From: Methanobacteriota archaeon
GTDB taxonomy: Archaea > Thermoplasmatota > Thermoplasmata > SG8-5 > JACRNV01
DNA length: 39,775 bases
NCBI GenBank assembly: GCA_016214785.1
Contig: JACRNV010000058.1
Coordinates: forward strand, 1 to 39,775
Direction of reading: 5' to 3'
Part shown: piece after piece, positions 29,044 through 37,340 of the stretch
How the letters are laid out: each line of letters starts with the position of its first letter
Numbering within the stretch: position 1 is the stretch's first letter
Translations under genes and position numbers: made by a program
Notes under the pieces: model-generated
Told to the model about the DNA's origin: nothing
Databases searched by the model: none
Seen by the model: only the letters and a program-made list of their open reading frames with translations

Positions 29044-29054
29044 CTTTTTCCCTC

Positions 29055-29201
29055 CTACGAGTACTTCTTGAACCCGATGCTGGGGGCTATCTCCCTGAAG
29101 CACTGCCTGCAGACATGCAGGCCGTACCGGCGGATCATGCCGCGCTTCCTGCCGCAGCGCTCGCATCCGACCTTCCTGCCGAACTTCTTCCTCGGCCTCA
29201 T
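29055..29201 (-). CDS. rps14: Ribosomal protein uS14 (zinc-binding type)
   Basis: The small gene encodes 48 residues with two CxxC pairs: C13-E-R-C16 ([10 protein letters not shown]) and C31-R-Q-C34 ([10 protein letters not shown]), i.e. a zinc finger, and ends GFKKYS, the usual archaeal C-terminus. It is short but complete for this family. The start overlaps the uL5 stop by four bases. Confidence 0.95.
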   Translation of the reverse strand: MRPRKKFGRKVGCERCGRKRGMIRRYGLHVCRQCFREIAPSIGFKKYS

Positions 29202-29713
29202 TCGATCACCTCAATCTTGAACTTGTTCCTGACGAATTCGATGCCCTCGACCTTGCTGACGCGGTGGTTGCGGGGTATGACGCCCGGCGCCCGGCGCCTG
29301 CGCGACACGCGCCGTCCGGGCCTTGTCAGCGTGACGCATATGTCCATGCCGAAGACGCCTATCTCGGGGTCGTACTTCATCCCCTCGAAGTCCGTGTAGT
29401 CCGGGATGCCGATGCTGAAGTTCCCCTCCTTGTCGAAGGAGTAGGCGGCCATGCGGTTGTTCTTCACCCAGAATGCCTTCTGGATGAACGCTTCGGCCTT
29501 CTTCCCGCGCATCGTCGTCTTGCACCCGATGGGCTGGAGCTTGCGTATGTTGAGGTCCTTGTTGGTCGTCCTGGATATCGTCTCGACGGGCGCTGTCCCG
29601 GTGAGCATCTTGAGGACCTTCTTGGCCTTCTCGAGCTTGTCCCCCGACTCGCCGACGCCGATGTTGATGGATATCTTGTCCACGCGGATCATGCGCATCC
29701 TGCCGCTGCTCAT
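29198..29713 (-). CDS. rpl5: Ribosomal protein uL5
   Basis: This 5S rRNA-binding protein of the central protuberance has 171 residues: [59 protein letters not shown] and the C-terminal [23 protein letters not shown] 29713 is chosen because further upstream in-frame sequence lies in the eS4 gene in another frame. The start overlaps the eS4 stop by four bases. Confidence 0.96.
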   Translation of the reverse strand: MSSGRMRMIRVDKISINIGVGESGDKLEKAKKVLKMLTGTAPVETISRTTNKDLNIRKLQPIGCKTTMRGKKAEAFIQKAFWVKNNRMAAYSFDKEGNFSIGIPDYTDFEGMKYDPEIGVFGMDICVTLTRPGRRVSRRRRAPGVIPRNHRVSKVEGIEFVRNKFKIEVIE

Positions 29714-30420
29714 AACGCGCTCACCTCCGGCATCTTGACCTCTGGCGCGTCCTTGCCGACGACGAAGACGTTCCCCTTGACAGTGGAGAGGCCGTCGGCG
29801 AAGGTGACCATGTTGGCCTTCGGGTTCCTTGTGACCTTGTACCCCTCGATGGCGTGCAGCTCGCCCACGTGCAGGCCCGCCACGAGCATGGCCATGTTCC
29901 CCTTGTCGAGGGCGTAGACGCCAAGGACCTTCTGCGACGGCACCTCTATCTTCAGCGTGTCGCCGGTCTTGACCTTCGTCTTCTCGACGACGGCGCACCT
30001 GCCGTCATGGAGCCCGAGCTGCATCTTGCCCCCTCGGACCGAGACCTTGCGCTCGACCCTGGCGAGCTTCCACTTCGCGCTGGCGTCGTCTATGCGCACG
30101 AGCGAGAAGACGCCGAGCTTGTTGAGCATCATCCTGAAGTGCTCCTTTGTCTTAGGGACGGAGACGACGTCCATGAGGCCGACCGGCAGCTTCGGGTCTG
30201 TCGCAATCTTTCCGTCGACCAAAATCTGGCGCTGGCCGATGATGCGCTTAGCCTCGCGCGCCGTGCCGCAGAGGTTCAGCATGTCCCTCATCAGCAGGTA
30301 GAGAGGCACCGAGCGCTCGACGCCGTGCGGGCCGGGGCTGGGCTTGGGCACCCAAACCGAGACCTTTCTCTTTATCGGCCACGTCCTCGGGGCGGCCAGC
30401 CTCTTGAGGTGCTTGCTCAT
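29710..30420 (-). CDS. rps4e: Ribosomal protein eS4
   Basis: The archaeal/eukaryotic small-subunit protein has 236 residues: the N-terminal KHLKRLAAPRTWPIKRKVSV, an S4-like RNA-binding region (TAREAKRIIGQRQILVDGKI), a central domain with FSLVRIDDASAKWKLARVER, and a C-terminal KOW segment (KTGDTLKIEV). The start overlaps the uL24 end by four bases. In-frame upstream sequence to 30810 belongs to the uL24 region and is excluded. Confidence 0.96.
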   Translation of the reverse strand: MSKHLKRLAAPRTWPIKRKVSVWVPKPSPGPHGVERSVPLYLLMRDMLNLCGTAREAKRIIGQRQILVDGKIATDPKLPVGLMDVVSVPKTKEHFRMMLNKLGVFSLVRIDDASAKWKLARVERKVSVRGGKMQLGLHDGRCAVVEKTKVKTGDTLKIEVPSQKVLGVYALDKGNMAMLVAGLHVGELHAIEGYKVTRNPKANMVTFADGLSTVKGNVFVVGKDAPEVKMPEVSAL

Positions 30421-30806
30421 TCGCGCACCCCCAGCTTCCTCATCCGCCACTTGTCGGACATGTCCGGGTTGGTGAGTATGACGTTGCTGGCGTGTATCTT
30501 CCTGGCGACTTCCTTCTTGTCCGCCTTGGCTATGTTCAGGCCCTCGATGGCGATCCTCCGGCTCTCGAGGAAGACCTCGACGACCTTCCCCTCCTTCCCC
30601 CGGACGACCTTCTTCTCGTCCCGGCCTGGCCTGGGGCCGTTGCCGCGGATGACCTTCACTATGTCCCCCTTCCTGACGGGTAGCGACCTGACGTTGTACT
30701 TCTTCATCAGGTCGTCCGACAGGTGTACGGACATCTGCCGCGCGCGCTTGTGCTGCGTGGCCGTGTAGAGCGCCTTCCTCTGCTTCCTTGGGAGCTTCGA
30801 AGTCAT
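30417..30806 (-). CDS. rpl24: Ribosomal protein uL24
   Basis: This early assembly protein of the large subunit has 129 residues. It opens with SKLPRKQRKALYTATQHKRA and carries the KOW motif VRKGDIVKVIRGNGPRPGRD and KVVEVFLESRRIAIEGLNI. Ten bases separate it from the uL14 stop. Confidence 0.96.
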   Translation of the reverse strand: MTSKLPRKQRKALYTATQHKRARQMSVHLSDDLMKKYNVRSLPVRKGDIVKVIRGNGPRPGRDEKKVVRGKEGKVVEVFLESRRIAIEGLNIAKADKKEVARKIHASNVILTNPDMSDKWRMRKLGVRE

Positions 30807-30816
30807 TCAATCACCC

Positions 30817-31215
30817 TCAGGCTATCACTGACGCGGTCGCGGCGATGCGCGGCCAGCGCTCCGCCGCCTCGCGGGCGACGGGGCCTTTTATGTCGGTCCC
30901 CTTGGTCTCTCCCTCGTCGGTCGTCAGCACGACGGCGTTGTCCTCGAACTGCACCATCGTCCCGTCCGACCTGCGGAAGGGCCTGCGCTGGCGCACGATG
31001 ACGGCGTGGAAGAGCTGCTTCCTCATCTCCGGCGTGCCCTTCTTGACCGTGACTATGATCAGGCTCGCTATGCCCGCCGACGGGTGCCTCCTCAGGGTGC
31101 CGTGGTAGCCTGGCACGTCGACGACCTCGACTATCTTCGCGCCGGTGTTGTCTATGCACTCCAGCCTTGCGCCCTTCTGTATGCCCCGCATCTGCCTTCC
31201 CGCGATGCCCTTCAT
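30817..31215 (-). CDS. rpl14: Ribosomal protein uL14
   Basis: The large-subunit interface protein has 132 residues: GARLECIDNTGAKIVEVVDV, RRHPSAGIASLIIVTVKKGT, VIVRQRRPFRRSDGTMVQFE, and the C-terminal KGPVAREAAERWPRIAATAS. The start at 31215 overlaps the uS17 stop by four bases; a second in-frame ATG (MRGIQKG) eight codons later is possible. Confidence 0.96.
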   Translation of the reverse strand: MKGIAGRQMRGIQKGARLECIDNTGAKIVEVVDVPGYHGTLRRHPSAGIASLIIVTVKKGTPEMRKQLFHAVIVRQRRPFRRSDGTMVQFEDNAVVLTTDEGETKGTDIKGPVAREAAERWPRIAATASVIA

Positions 31216-31628
31216 CTCCGCGCCTCCGAGCCCTTGTTCTCGATTATCACAAAAGAAACGCGCTTGCTGAGCGGCCTGCACTCCATGATGCTCACGCCGT
31301 CGCCTGCCTTGACCTCGAGGCACGGTGGGCTGTGGGCCATGTACCTGCTCGAGCGCTTCTCGAACCTCTGGTACTTCTTCGAGTAGCGGAGGTAGTCGCG
31401 CCTCACGACCACGGTACGCTCCATCTTGGCCGACGCAGCGACGCCGTCTATGGTCTGCCCCCTCACCGGCAGCGTTCCGTGGAACGGGCAGTTCGGGTCG
31501 GCGCACGCGCCCTTCGGGCCCGGCACCTCGACGCCTATGTTCCGCGCCTCGCCGTCCGCCAGCCTTTCGGCCGCTTTCCTCTTCGGGGCCGCCTCGGCCT
31601 TTCCCTTCTTGATTACCTTTTGAGCCAT
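31212..31628 (-). CDS. rps17: Ribosomal protein uS17
   Basis: The small-subunit 16S rRNA-binding protein has 138 residues with the archaeal CADPNCPFHGTLPVRGQ, ERTVVVRRDYLRYSKKYQRF and HSPPCLEVKAGDGVSIME. The N-terminus has a Lys/Ala-rich lead (KVIKKGKAEAAPKRKAAE), a shorter version of the tails on other proteins of this operon. Six bases separate it from Rnp1. Confidence 0.96.
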   Translation of the reverse strand: MAQKVIKKGKAEAAPKRKAAERLADGEARNIGVEVPGPKGACADPNCPFHGTLPVRGQTIDGVAASAKMERTVVVRRDYLRYSKKYQRFEKRSSRYMAHSPPCLEVKAGDGVSIMECRPLSKRVSFVIIENKGSEARR

Positions 31629-31634
31629 TGAATG

Positions 31635-31904
31635 TCACCTCGCCTTCTTTGTCCTCTCCTCGGGCCTGTACGCGATGTCGCTGCCTTCGAGCCCGACCTT
31701 CTGGCCGTCGAGCACGAAGACGAACGCACAGCCAGCCTTGGGGACGCGCCTCTCCTTGCCGCCGGAATCTATGACGAGCGTCTTCATCGTCTCGTCAACG
31801 ACCTGGCCCCTGAGGCCGAGAAGGCTCGGGTCTGCGGCCTTTATAACCGCGACTTCGAGCCCGATCAACTCGTGCCTCGCCAGGTTCCCCGGCGTGCGCG
31901 CCAC
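31635..31904 (-). CDS. rnp1: Ribonuclease P protein component 1 (Rpp29/Pop4-like)
   Basis: This protein binds the catalytic RNA of RNase P and helps remove tRNA 5' leaders. The 89-residue product has the Sm-like beta-barrel signatures ARHELIGLEVAVIKAADPSL, GLRGQVVDETMKTLVI and FVFVLDGQKVGLEG. The start is a GTG at 31904, sharing its first G with the last base of the aIF1 TAG (TAGTG), and is preceded by GGAGGT inside the aIF1 end. An ATG further upstream would fall within aIF1. Its place between uS17 and aIF1 is standard for archaea. Confidence 0.93.
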   Translation of the reverse strand: MARTPGNLARHELIGLEVAVIKAADPSLLGLRGQVVDETMKTLVIDSGGKERRVPKAGCAFVFVLDGQKVGLEGSDIAYRPEERTKKAR

Positions 31905-32203
31905 TACCTGACCTCCACGGCGAACCCCATCTCTTCCAGCGTCTGCTGGACCTTCCTCTTGTGGTCGCCCTGCAGTTCGATCCTGCCGTCCTTGGCAGTG
32001 CCCCCGGCCGCGCACTTCGTCTTAAGCTTCCGCGCGAGGTCGTCTATGTCTATGTCGCCGCCCTCGATTCCCTCGACGACCGTCACGACCTTCCCGTACC
32101 GCCGCTTGTCGCAGAATATGCTTATCCGTATCTGCTCCCTGGCGATCTCCTCGCACGCACACAGCTCCTCCGGCAGTCCGCACGTCGAACAGATTCCTGG
32201 CAT
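31904..32203 (-). CDS. Translation initiation factor aIF1 (SUI1)
   Basis: This small-subunit-binding factor checks start-codon pairing. The 99-residue product has an N-terminal four-cysteine zinc-like knot (GICSTCGLPEELCACEE) and the SUI1 core: KVVTVVEGIEGGDIDIDDLA, KLKTKCAAGGTAKDGRIEL, LQGDHKRKVQQTLEEMGFAV. Its ATG overlaps the uL29 stop by one base and its stop overlaps the Rnp1 start by one base. This dense coupling suggests matched translation of uL29, aIF1 and Rnp1. Confidence 0.95.
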   Translation of the reverse strand: MPGICSTCGLPEELCACEEIAREQIRISIFCDKRRYGKVVTVVEGIEGGDIDIDDLARKLKTKCAAGGTAKDGRIELQGDHKRKVQQTLEEMGFAVEVR

Positions 32204-32421
32204 TACTTTTTGGCCTCCTTTGGTTTCCCCATCTCGGTCTGGATAGTGAGTATCCTGGCGATGTTCGTGCGCAGTGCCCGTATCTTCCCCGGACTCGACG
32301 GCGCGCCTCCCATCGCCGCTATACCGCGCTCGTGCATCAGGTCGTTGCGCAGCGACTCGAGCTTCTCGTCCCTCTCCTGCGGGGACATGTTGCGAATGTC
32401 CTTACTTCTCAGCAGCGCCAT
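32203..32421 (-). CDS. rpl29: Ribosomal protein uL29
   Basis: The 72-residue two-helix protein lies at the exit-tunnel rim. It shows RSKDIRNMSPQERDEKLESL, LMHERGIAAMGGAPSSPGKI and RALRTNIARILTIQTEMGKP. Its start lies 20 bases inside the uS3 3' end, a larger overlap than elsewhere in the operon. Confidence 0.95.
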   Translation of the reverse strand: MALLRSKDIRNMSPQERDEKLESLRNDLMHERGIAAMGGAPSSPGKIRALRTNIARILTIQTEMGKPKEAKK

Positions 32422-33529
32422 CGGCCTTCACCTCCGCATTGGGCTGCGCGGGCTTCTTCGCTGGAGTCGTTGGCTGCTCGGCCTTCGCCTCCGGCTTCCC
32501 TTCTGGATTGGGCTCCGCCGGTTTCTTCATCGGGGATTTGGGTGGCTCCGCCTTCGCTTCCGCCCTAAGCTCCGCGGGCTTCGCCTCAGGGGCCCTAGGC
32601 TGCTCGGCCTTTGCCTCGGCCTTGGGTTCCAGCCGTGGCTCCGCCTTCTTCCCGGGCCTGGGCTCCTGCCTCGGCTCCGCCGGCTTCGTCCCGGGGGCTT
32701 TCGGCTGCTCGGCCATGGCTGGCGCGCGCGCCGGCTCCTGCTTCGCTGCAGGTTCCTTCCTCTCCGCCGGCGCATGGCTTGCGGCCTCCTTTGCGGCGGC
32801 ATGCTCGGGCTTGGGCTCGGCCGGCGGCTCTACGGCCTTCCCCTCGGCCTTGCCCTTCTCCACATCGGCCTGCTGCGACGCGGACGCGGCCTCAGCCTCG
32901 GCCTTCATCTCCGTCTCCACGTCGCGCTCGGCCTGCGTCTTGGCTATCTCTATCTCGTCGGGCAGCTTCGCGTCCCGGCGCATTATCCTGACCTTGAGGC
33001 CGAGCACGCCCGGCTTCAGCTTCGCGACGGCGAACCCCTCGTCCATCCACATGAGGCGCGTCTCGCCGCAGAATTTTATGTGGCCCTCCTTGAACTTCTC
33101 GGTGCGGTGGCGCTGGCCAGTGAGCTTGCCTGATATCACGATGAGGCAGCCCTTCGCGCCGGCGCCCATTATCCTCCGCACAGTCGAGTGGCCGGCCCTC
33201 CTGAACTGCCAGCCGCGCTCCAGCGCGGAAGCGAGCTTCTCCGCCATGATCTGCGCGTTGAGGCTCGGGTTCTCGACCTCCTGCACCTCGATCTGGGGGT
33301 TGTCGAACTTGAACCTGTTCTCGATGGCGTCGGTGAGGTCCTTGACGGCCCCGCCGCGCCTGCCTATTACGAGGCCCGGCCTCTCGGTGAACAGCGTCAC
33401 GCGCGTGCCCATCGGCGTGCGCTGGATGTCCAGCCCGCCGAAGCCCGCGCGCTTCGTCTCCTCCATCAGGTATTCCTTGAGCAGCACTCGCTTGACCTTG
33501 TCAGCGACTATCTTCCTTTCCCCAGCCAA
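32402..33529 (-). CDS. rps3: Ribosomal protein uS3 with very long Ala/Pro/Lys/Glu-rich tail
   Basis: This mRNA-entry-channel protein has the KH domain (FTERPGLVIGRRGGAVKDLT) and the uS3 C-terminal domain (RAGHSTVRRIMGAGAKGCLI, KFCGETRLMWMDEGFAVAKL) in residues 1 to about 204. Residues 205-375, about 170, are low complexity with repeats such as KAEQPRAPEAKPAEL and AEQPTTPAKKPAQPN. This nearly doubles the normal archaeal length. The repeat-rich coding strand explains the long open frames on the other strand. One base separates it from uL22. Confidence 0.94.
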   Translation of the reverse strand: MAGERKIVADKVKRVLLKEYLMEETKRAGFGGLDIQRTPMGTRVTLFTERPGLVIGRRGGAVKDLTDAIENRFKFDNPQIEVQEVENPSLNAQIMAEKLASALERGWQFRRAGHSTVRRIMGAGAKGCLIVISGKLTGQRHRTEKFKEGHIKFCGETRLMWMDEGFAVAKLKPGVLGLKVRIMRRDAKLPDEIEIAKTQAERDVETEMKAEAEAASASQQADVEKGKAEGKAVEPPAEPKPEHAAAKEAASHAPAERKEPAAKQEPARAPAMAEQPKAPGTKPAEPRQEPRPGKKAEPRLEPKAEAKAEQPRAPEAKPAELRAEAKAEPPKSPMKKPAEPNPEGKPEAKAEQPTTPAKKPAQPNAEVKADGAAEK

Positions 33530-33530
33530 G

Positions 33531-34007
33531 CTATTCCTCCTCCTCTTTGTCGAGCGATTCGAGCACGATTTCTATGTTGACCGTCCGCTCGTCCATGGGG
33601 GACGAGCTTCCGTGCGCCCTCGAGATGTAACCGGGGATCTTCCTCCCGAGATGGGCGGCGGCGGTGATGATGCGCATGTCGTCCGGGTCCAGGTTCTTGT
33701 TGTGGTCGGCGTTGGCCTGCGCGTTCTTTATGGTATCGAGGACAGCGCGGCACGCCTTCTGCGGGAAGCGCGCGGGGCCCATGCCCCTCTTGTGCGAGGT
33801 GAACCTGTTGTAGCGCCTGTACTTGATGGGCTTCCTGAGCGCGATGACCTCGATGAGGTACGCCTTGGCCTTGGTGACCTCCATCCCGCGGATGGCCGAG
33901 CATATCTCCATGCAGTGCTTGGGCGACACCTTCTTCTCGCGGCCGATGGCGCGCGCGGTGTAGTCCGTGTCCTTCGGGTTGCTGTATCCTACCTTGGGCA
34001 TTCTCAC
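33531..34007 (-). CDS. rpl22: Ribosomal protein uL22
   Basis: This exit-tunnel protein has 158 residues: YTARAIGREKKVSPKHCMEI, GMEVTKAKAYLIEVIALRKP, HKRGMGPARFPQKACRAVLD, and the beta-hairpin with RAHGSSSPMDERTVNIEIVL. The C-terminus is acidic (DKEEEE). Three bases separate its start from the uS19 stop. Confidence 0.96.
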   Translation of the reverse strand: MRMPKVGYSNPKDTDYTARAIGREKKVSPKHCMEICSAIRGMEVTKAKAYLIEVIALRKPIKYRRYNRFTSHKRGMGPARFPQKACRAVLDTIKNAQANADHNKNLDPDDMRIITAAAHLGRKIPGYISRAHGSSSPMDERTVNIEIVLESLDKEEEE

Positions 34008-34010
34008 ACC

Positions 34011-34475
34011 TCACTTGAGCGGCAGGAACTTGGACGACCTTGTGGCGCCCACTCCCGGCCCGCTGTGCTTGCCGACGGTCCTCGTCATGGAGAATTCCCC
34101 CAGGTAGTGCCCGATCATCTCGGCCTTTATCTCGACGGTCTTCCACTCCTTGCCCGAGTACACGGCCACCTTCTTGCCTATGAAACTGGGAAGTATGACG
34201 ACGTTGCGCCTGTGCGTCCTCAGCGTCGGCTTGTCCCCCTTCATGAGCCTGTCGACGAATGTCTGCTGCTCTGCGCTCAGCCCGCGCCTGTACGAGCGCC
34301 TCGCCCGGGAGGGCAGGATGTCCAGCACCTCGTTCAGCGACATCTTCTGAAGCTCCTCCAGCGTGAACCCCTTGTAGGTGAACTCCTTCTTCCTCCGCGC
34401 CGATATCGCGCCGCGCCGCTTCCTGAGTTTGCGGCGCGCCGCCTTGGACATGCCCATCAGGTCGTCTTCCGGCAT
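34011..34475 (-). CDS. rps19: Ribosomal protein uS19
   Basis: The small-subunit head protein has 154 residues. A basic N-terminal region (SKAARRKLRKRRGAISARRK) precedes the core: FTYKGFTLEELQKMSLNEVL, RTHRRNVVILPSFIGKKVAV and MIGHYLGEFSMTRTVGKHSG. The N-terminal methionine could also be one of two further in-frame ATGs. It starts one base from the uL2 stop. Confidence 0.96.
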   Translation of the reverse strand: MPEDDLMGMSKAARRKLRKRRGAISARRKKEFTYKGFTLEELQKMSLNEVLDILPSRARRSYRRGLSAEQQTFVDRLMKGDKPTLRTHRRNVVILPSFIGKKVAVYSGKEWKTVEIKAEMIGHYLGEFSMTRTVGKHSGPGVGATRSSKFLPLK

Positions 34476-34476
34476 C

Positions 34477-35175
34477 CTACTCCCTCCTCTTCTTCTGCGG
34501 CGACAGCCTTCCGACCTTCCTTCCCGGCGGCGCGTTCCTGCCCACGGTGCTGGGCTTGCCCACGTGCGGGTGCCCCCCGCCTCCGTGCGGGTGGTTGAGG
34601 GCGTTCATCGCCACTCCCTTGACCTTGAAGTAGCGCTTGGCCTTGCTCTGGTAGGCGTAGAACTTCTTGCCTGCCTTCGCGTACGGCTTCTCGCGCCTCC
34701 CCGAGCCTGCGACCAGGCCTATCGTGGCCTTGCACTCGGGCTTGATGTTCTTGAACTGCCCCGACGGCATCTGGACGATCGTCGTCGCCGCGTGGCTGAC
34801 CACGGTGGCGCCCGCCCCCGCGGCCCTGATGAACTTGCCGCCGTCGCCGGGGATGCTCTCGATGTTGTGCACTATCGTGCCTTCGGGTATCATGCCGATC
34901 GGGAGCGTGTTGCCGAGCTCTATGGGCGCGTCGCGGCCGGTCTCTATCTCCTGCCCGACGTGCATGCCCTCGGCACTGATCACGAGCCACTTGGCCTCGC
35001 CGTACTGGACCTGCGCGACCGGGGCGGACCTGCCCGGCGCGTGCATGATGTCGAGGACCTTGCCCACGCCCTCGGCGCTGCGGGGGTGCCTTATGTCCCC
35101 CAGGTGCCTGTGGCTCGGCGAGCGGTATGTGGAAGTCCCCGTCCCGCGTCTCCTTGTTATTATGCGCTTGCCCAT
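34477..35175 (-). CDS. rpl2: Ribosomal protein uL2
   Basis: This peptidyl-transferase-centre protein has 232 residues in the archaeal form: GKRIITRRRGTGTSTYRSPS, EGMHVGQEIETGRDAPIELG, NTLPIGMIPEGTIVHNIESI and the conserved peptidyl-transferase loop region AMNALNHPHGGGGHPHVGKP. Eleven bases separate it from the uL23 stop. Confidence 0.97.
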   Translation of the reverse strand: MGKRIITRRRGTGTSTYRSPSHRHLGDIRHPRSAEGVGKVLDIMHAPGRSAPVAQVQYGEAKWLVISAEGMHVGQEIETGRDAPIELGNTLPIGMIPEGTIVHNIESIPGDGGKFIRAAGAGATVVSHAATTIVQMPSGQFKNIKPECKATIGLVAGSGRREKPYAKAGKKFYAYQSKAKRYFKVKGVAMNALNHPHGGGGHPHVGKPSTVGRNAPPGRKVGRLSPQKKRRE

Positions 35176-35186
35176 TTCAAATCACC

Positions 35187-35468
35187 TCAGAATATCCCTA
35201 TCCTCGTGCCGATCTCCTCGGCCGAGAACTCCTTCTTGAGCTTTATGATCGCGTGCTTGCCGTCCTTCATTATCCTCGTGTTCACCTTCGCCACCTTGAC
35301 GTCGAAGTGCTTCTCGAAGGCCATCTTTATGTCGCCCTTCGTGGCGTGCCTGTGGACTATGAACTCGAGCCTGTTGCCGTCCTTGGCCTGCTGCTGCGCG
35401 CTCCCGGACATGTGCGCCAGCGTCTTCTCTGTCACATATGGGTGCAGCAGTATGTCGTGATGCTTCAT
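35187..35468 (-). CDS. rpl23: Ribosomal protein uL23
   Basis: This exit-tunnel protein is the docking site of SRP and the translocon. The 93-residue product has HDILLHPYVTEKTLAHMSGS, KLEFIVHRHATKGDIKMAFE (Lys position as Arg in the copy seen, RLEFIV) and VKVAKVNTRIMKDGKHAIIK. It overlaps the uL4 stop by four bases. Confidence 0.95.
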   Translation of the reverse strand: MKHHDILLHPYVTEKTLAHMSGSAQQQAKDGNRLEFIVHRHATKGDIKMAFEKHFDVKVAKVNTRIMKDGKHAIIKLKKEFSAEEIGTRIGIF

Positions 35469-36337
35469 TGCCCGGCCCCCTGCCCTAGCGCCTTCACCGC
35501 GGATTCGGATATCATCGTCAGCCGGCCAGGCTGCCCGCCCGGCGCGAGATGCTCGACGCCCATCTCGCGGAGGGAAACGACGTCGACGCCCGGCAGGTTC
35601 CTGAAGCAGGGCGCGACGCCCTCCTTGTTGGCAACGACTATCAGTATGCTCTTCGGGGTCCTGTACCTGCGCCCCCTGAGCTTGCCCCTGCCCGCGCGGA
35701 TGCGCGTGCCGTCGTCGGCTCGGACAATGTCTGAGTAGATTCCGAGCTTGTCGAGCAGCTCCGCCCCTATCTTAATAGGCGATCGCCTCTCGCCCTCGAC
35801 CCCCTTGGCAATGGACTCGAACGCCTCCTCCATGACGATCGGGAGGCTGACGCCCTCCTTGAACGTGTGCCCGCGCGCACGTACCTTATCTATACTCGTT
35901 GTCGCGGTGAGCGCGGAGCGCAGCGCCATGCCGCGCTCCTTCCTGTTCATCTTCTTGGACCATATTGTTTCCACCTTCGGCGGGTGGGCGCGCCTCCCGC
36001 CGACGTTGTTCGGGGACTGGGCGGCCTTGCTCGAACCGTGAATCCTCTGGACCCTCGCGACTCCGCGGCCCTTGCCCCAAGTCGAGACGGCGTGCTGCTG
36101 CCCTGCCTTGGGCATCGGCGCGTACGGCTGGCGCCTGTTGGACTGGGCTGCGACTACGGCCTTGTGTATGAGGTCCGGCCTGAAGTCCTCGTTGAATGCT
36201 TCCGGGAGTACCATGTCGCCCTTCACCTCGCCTTGCACGTTGTAGACACTGACCTTTGTCGCGGCGCGGGGCGCGGGTGCCGGCGCGGCCTTCTTCGGCC
36301 TGACGACCTTCACCGTCTTTTTGACTGGTTCCGGCAT
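35465..36337 (-). CDS. rpl4: Ribosomal protein uL4
   Basis: This exit-tunnel constriction protein has 290 residues. An Ala/Pro/Lys-rich lead (VRPKKAAPAPAPRAATK) precedes the archaeal core: VYNVQGEVKGDMVLPEAFNE, the extended loop STWGKGRGVARVQRIHGSSK, VGGRRAHPPKVETIWSKKMN, and the C-terminal FRNLPGVDVVSLREMGVEHL. In bacteria uL4 autoregulates this operon; whether it does so here is not known. Four bases lie between it and uL3. Confidence 0.96.
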   Translation of the reverse strand: MPEPVKKTVKVVRPKKAAPAPAPRAATKVSVYNVQGEVKGDMVLPEAFNEDFRPDLIHKAVVAAQSNRRQPYAPMPKAGQQHAVSTWGKGRGVARVQRIHGSSKAAQSPNNVGGRRAHPPKVETIWSKKMNRKERGMALRSALTATTSIDKVRARGHTFKEGVSLPIVMEEAFESIAKGVEGERRSPIKIGAELLDKLGIYSDIVRADDGTRIRAGRGKLRGRRYRTPKSILIVVANKEGVAPCFRNLPGVDVVSLREMGVEHLAPGGQPGRLTMISESAVKALGQGAGQ

Positions 36338-36341
36338 CTTC

Positions 36342-37340
36342 TCACCCCTGCTTCGACTGCGTCGAGATGTGCGCGAGTTTCGGCGGCTCCGAAACTTTCA
36401 CGAATATCGGGCGTATCGGATCCCTGAGGCCAATCAAGCGCTTGGACGGGCCTGGTAGAGAGCCATGTATTACCATGTAGTCGTTGCGCACGACGCCGTA
36501 GTGGAGGAAGCCTCCGTCCGGCGTGATGTTCTCCTCCTTTCCGCCGATCTTGAGAACGCGCTTGTTGTACTCTGTCCTCTGGTGGTAGCCAGTCTGCCCC
36601 GCCTGCGGGACCGTCGGCCTGACGTACTTGGGAAACTTCGGGCCGAGCGTGCCTATCATGCGCCTGTGCTTGCTGTTCTTGTGGGACAGGAGCTTGACGC
36701 CCCACCTCTTTGTGTGGCCCTGGAATCCCTTGCCCCGGGTGATGGACGCGACGTCGACCATCATCCCTTCCCTGGCGTAGTCGCGCACGCTTATCTCCTT
36801 CCCGAGCAATGATATCGCGTAGCCGAGCCTGTCCTTGAACGCACCGCCGCCGACGCGTATCTCCATGATGTCCGGCACCTTCTTCGGCACTCCGGTGATG
36901 AGCTTCGGCTGCGTGCACATTATCACGCGCACTTCCTCTGCGCTCGAGCCCTCGAGCTTGGCTCGCGCCTCTGTATTATCTATAGTCTTGGGCATCGGCA
37001 GCCTCTTCCTGACGTCGTCGTCTATCTTCGGGTTCCACATCTCCCCGACCGAGCTGAGTCCGTAGGGCCCGCACTCGTAGACGCGGACGGCGGTGACTTT
37101 CATGGGCGGGACTTCCAGGACGGTGACTGGCACCTGCACTTCCTGCCCGGAGGTGTTGCTGTGCGGCCTGTAGTCGACGATGAACGCGTGCGTCATGCCG
37201 ACCTTGTAGCCGGCGAAACCCTGCAGCTTCGGACCGTCGTCTGTCTCCGGCCAGCTGCTGAACCTGGCAATGTGGTCCCTCGCCCTCTTTCGGGGGGAGT
37301 ATCCCATCGAGCCGCGCCTCGGTCTGGACGATTTGGGCAT
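36342..37340 (-). CDS. rpl3: Ribosomal protein uL3
   Basis: The first gene of the operon encodes the 332-residue core large-subunit protein: KSSRPRRGSMGYSPRKRARD, FAGYKVGMTHAFIVDYRP, TRGKGFQGHTKRWGVKLLSH, RMIGTLGPKFPKYVRPTVPQ and the YMVIHGSLPGPSKRLIGLRD end. GAGGG lies seven bases before the ATG. The leader before it is about 165 bases and contains a separate start with a stronger Shine-Dalgarno site. Confidence 0.97.
   Translation of the reverse strand: MPKSSRPRRGSMGYSPRKRARDHIARFSSWPETDDGPKLQGFAGYKVGMTHAFIVDYRPHSNTSGQEVQVPVTVLEVPPMKVTAVRVYECGPYGLSSVGEMWNPKIDDDVRKRLPMPKTIDNTEARAKLEGSSAEEVRVIMCTQPKLITGVPKKVPDIMEIRVGGGAFKDRLGYAISLLGKEISVRDYAREGMMVDVASITRGKGFQGHTKRWGVKLLSHKNSKHRRMIGTLGPKFPKYVRPTVPQAGQTGYHQRTEYNKRVLKIGGKEENITPDGGFLHYGVVRNDYMVIHGSLPGPSKRLIGLRDPIRPIFVKVSEPPKLAHISTQSKQG

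Noticed and set aside
32274-34598. 774-residue open frame on the plus strand
   Set aside because: It is antisense to uS3, uL22 and uS19; the GC-rich third positions and repetitive uS3 tail keep this frame open.
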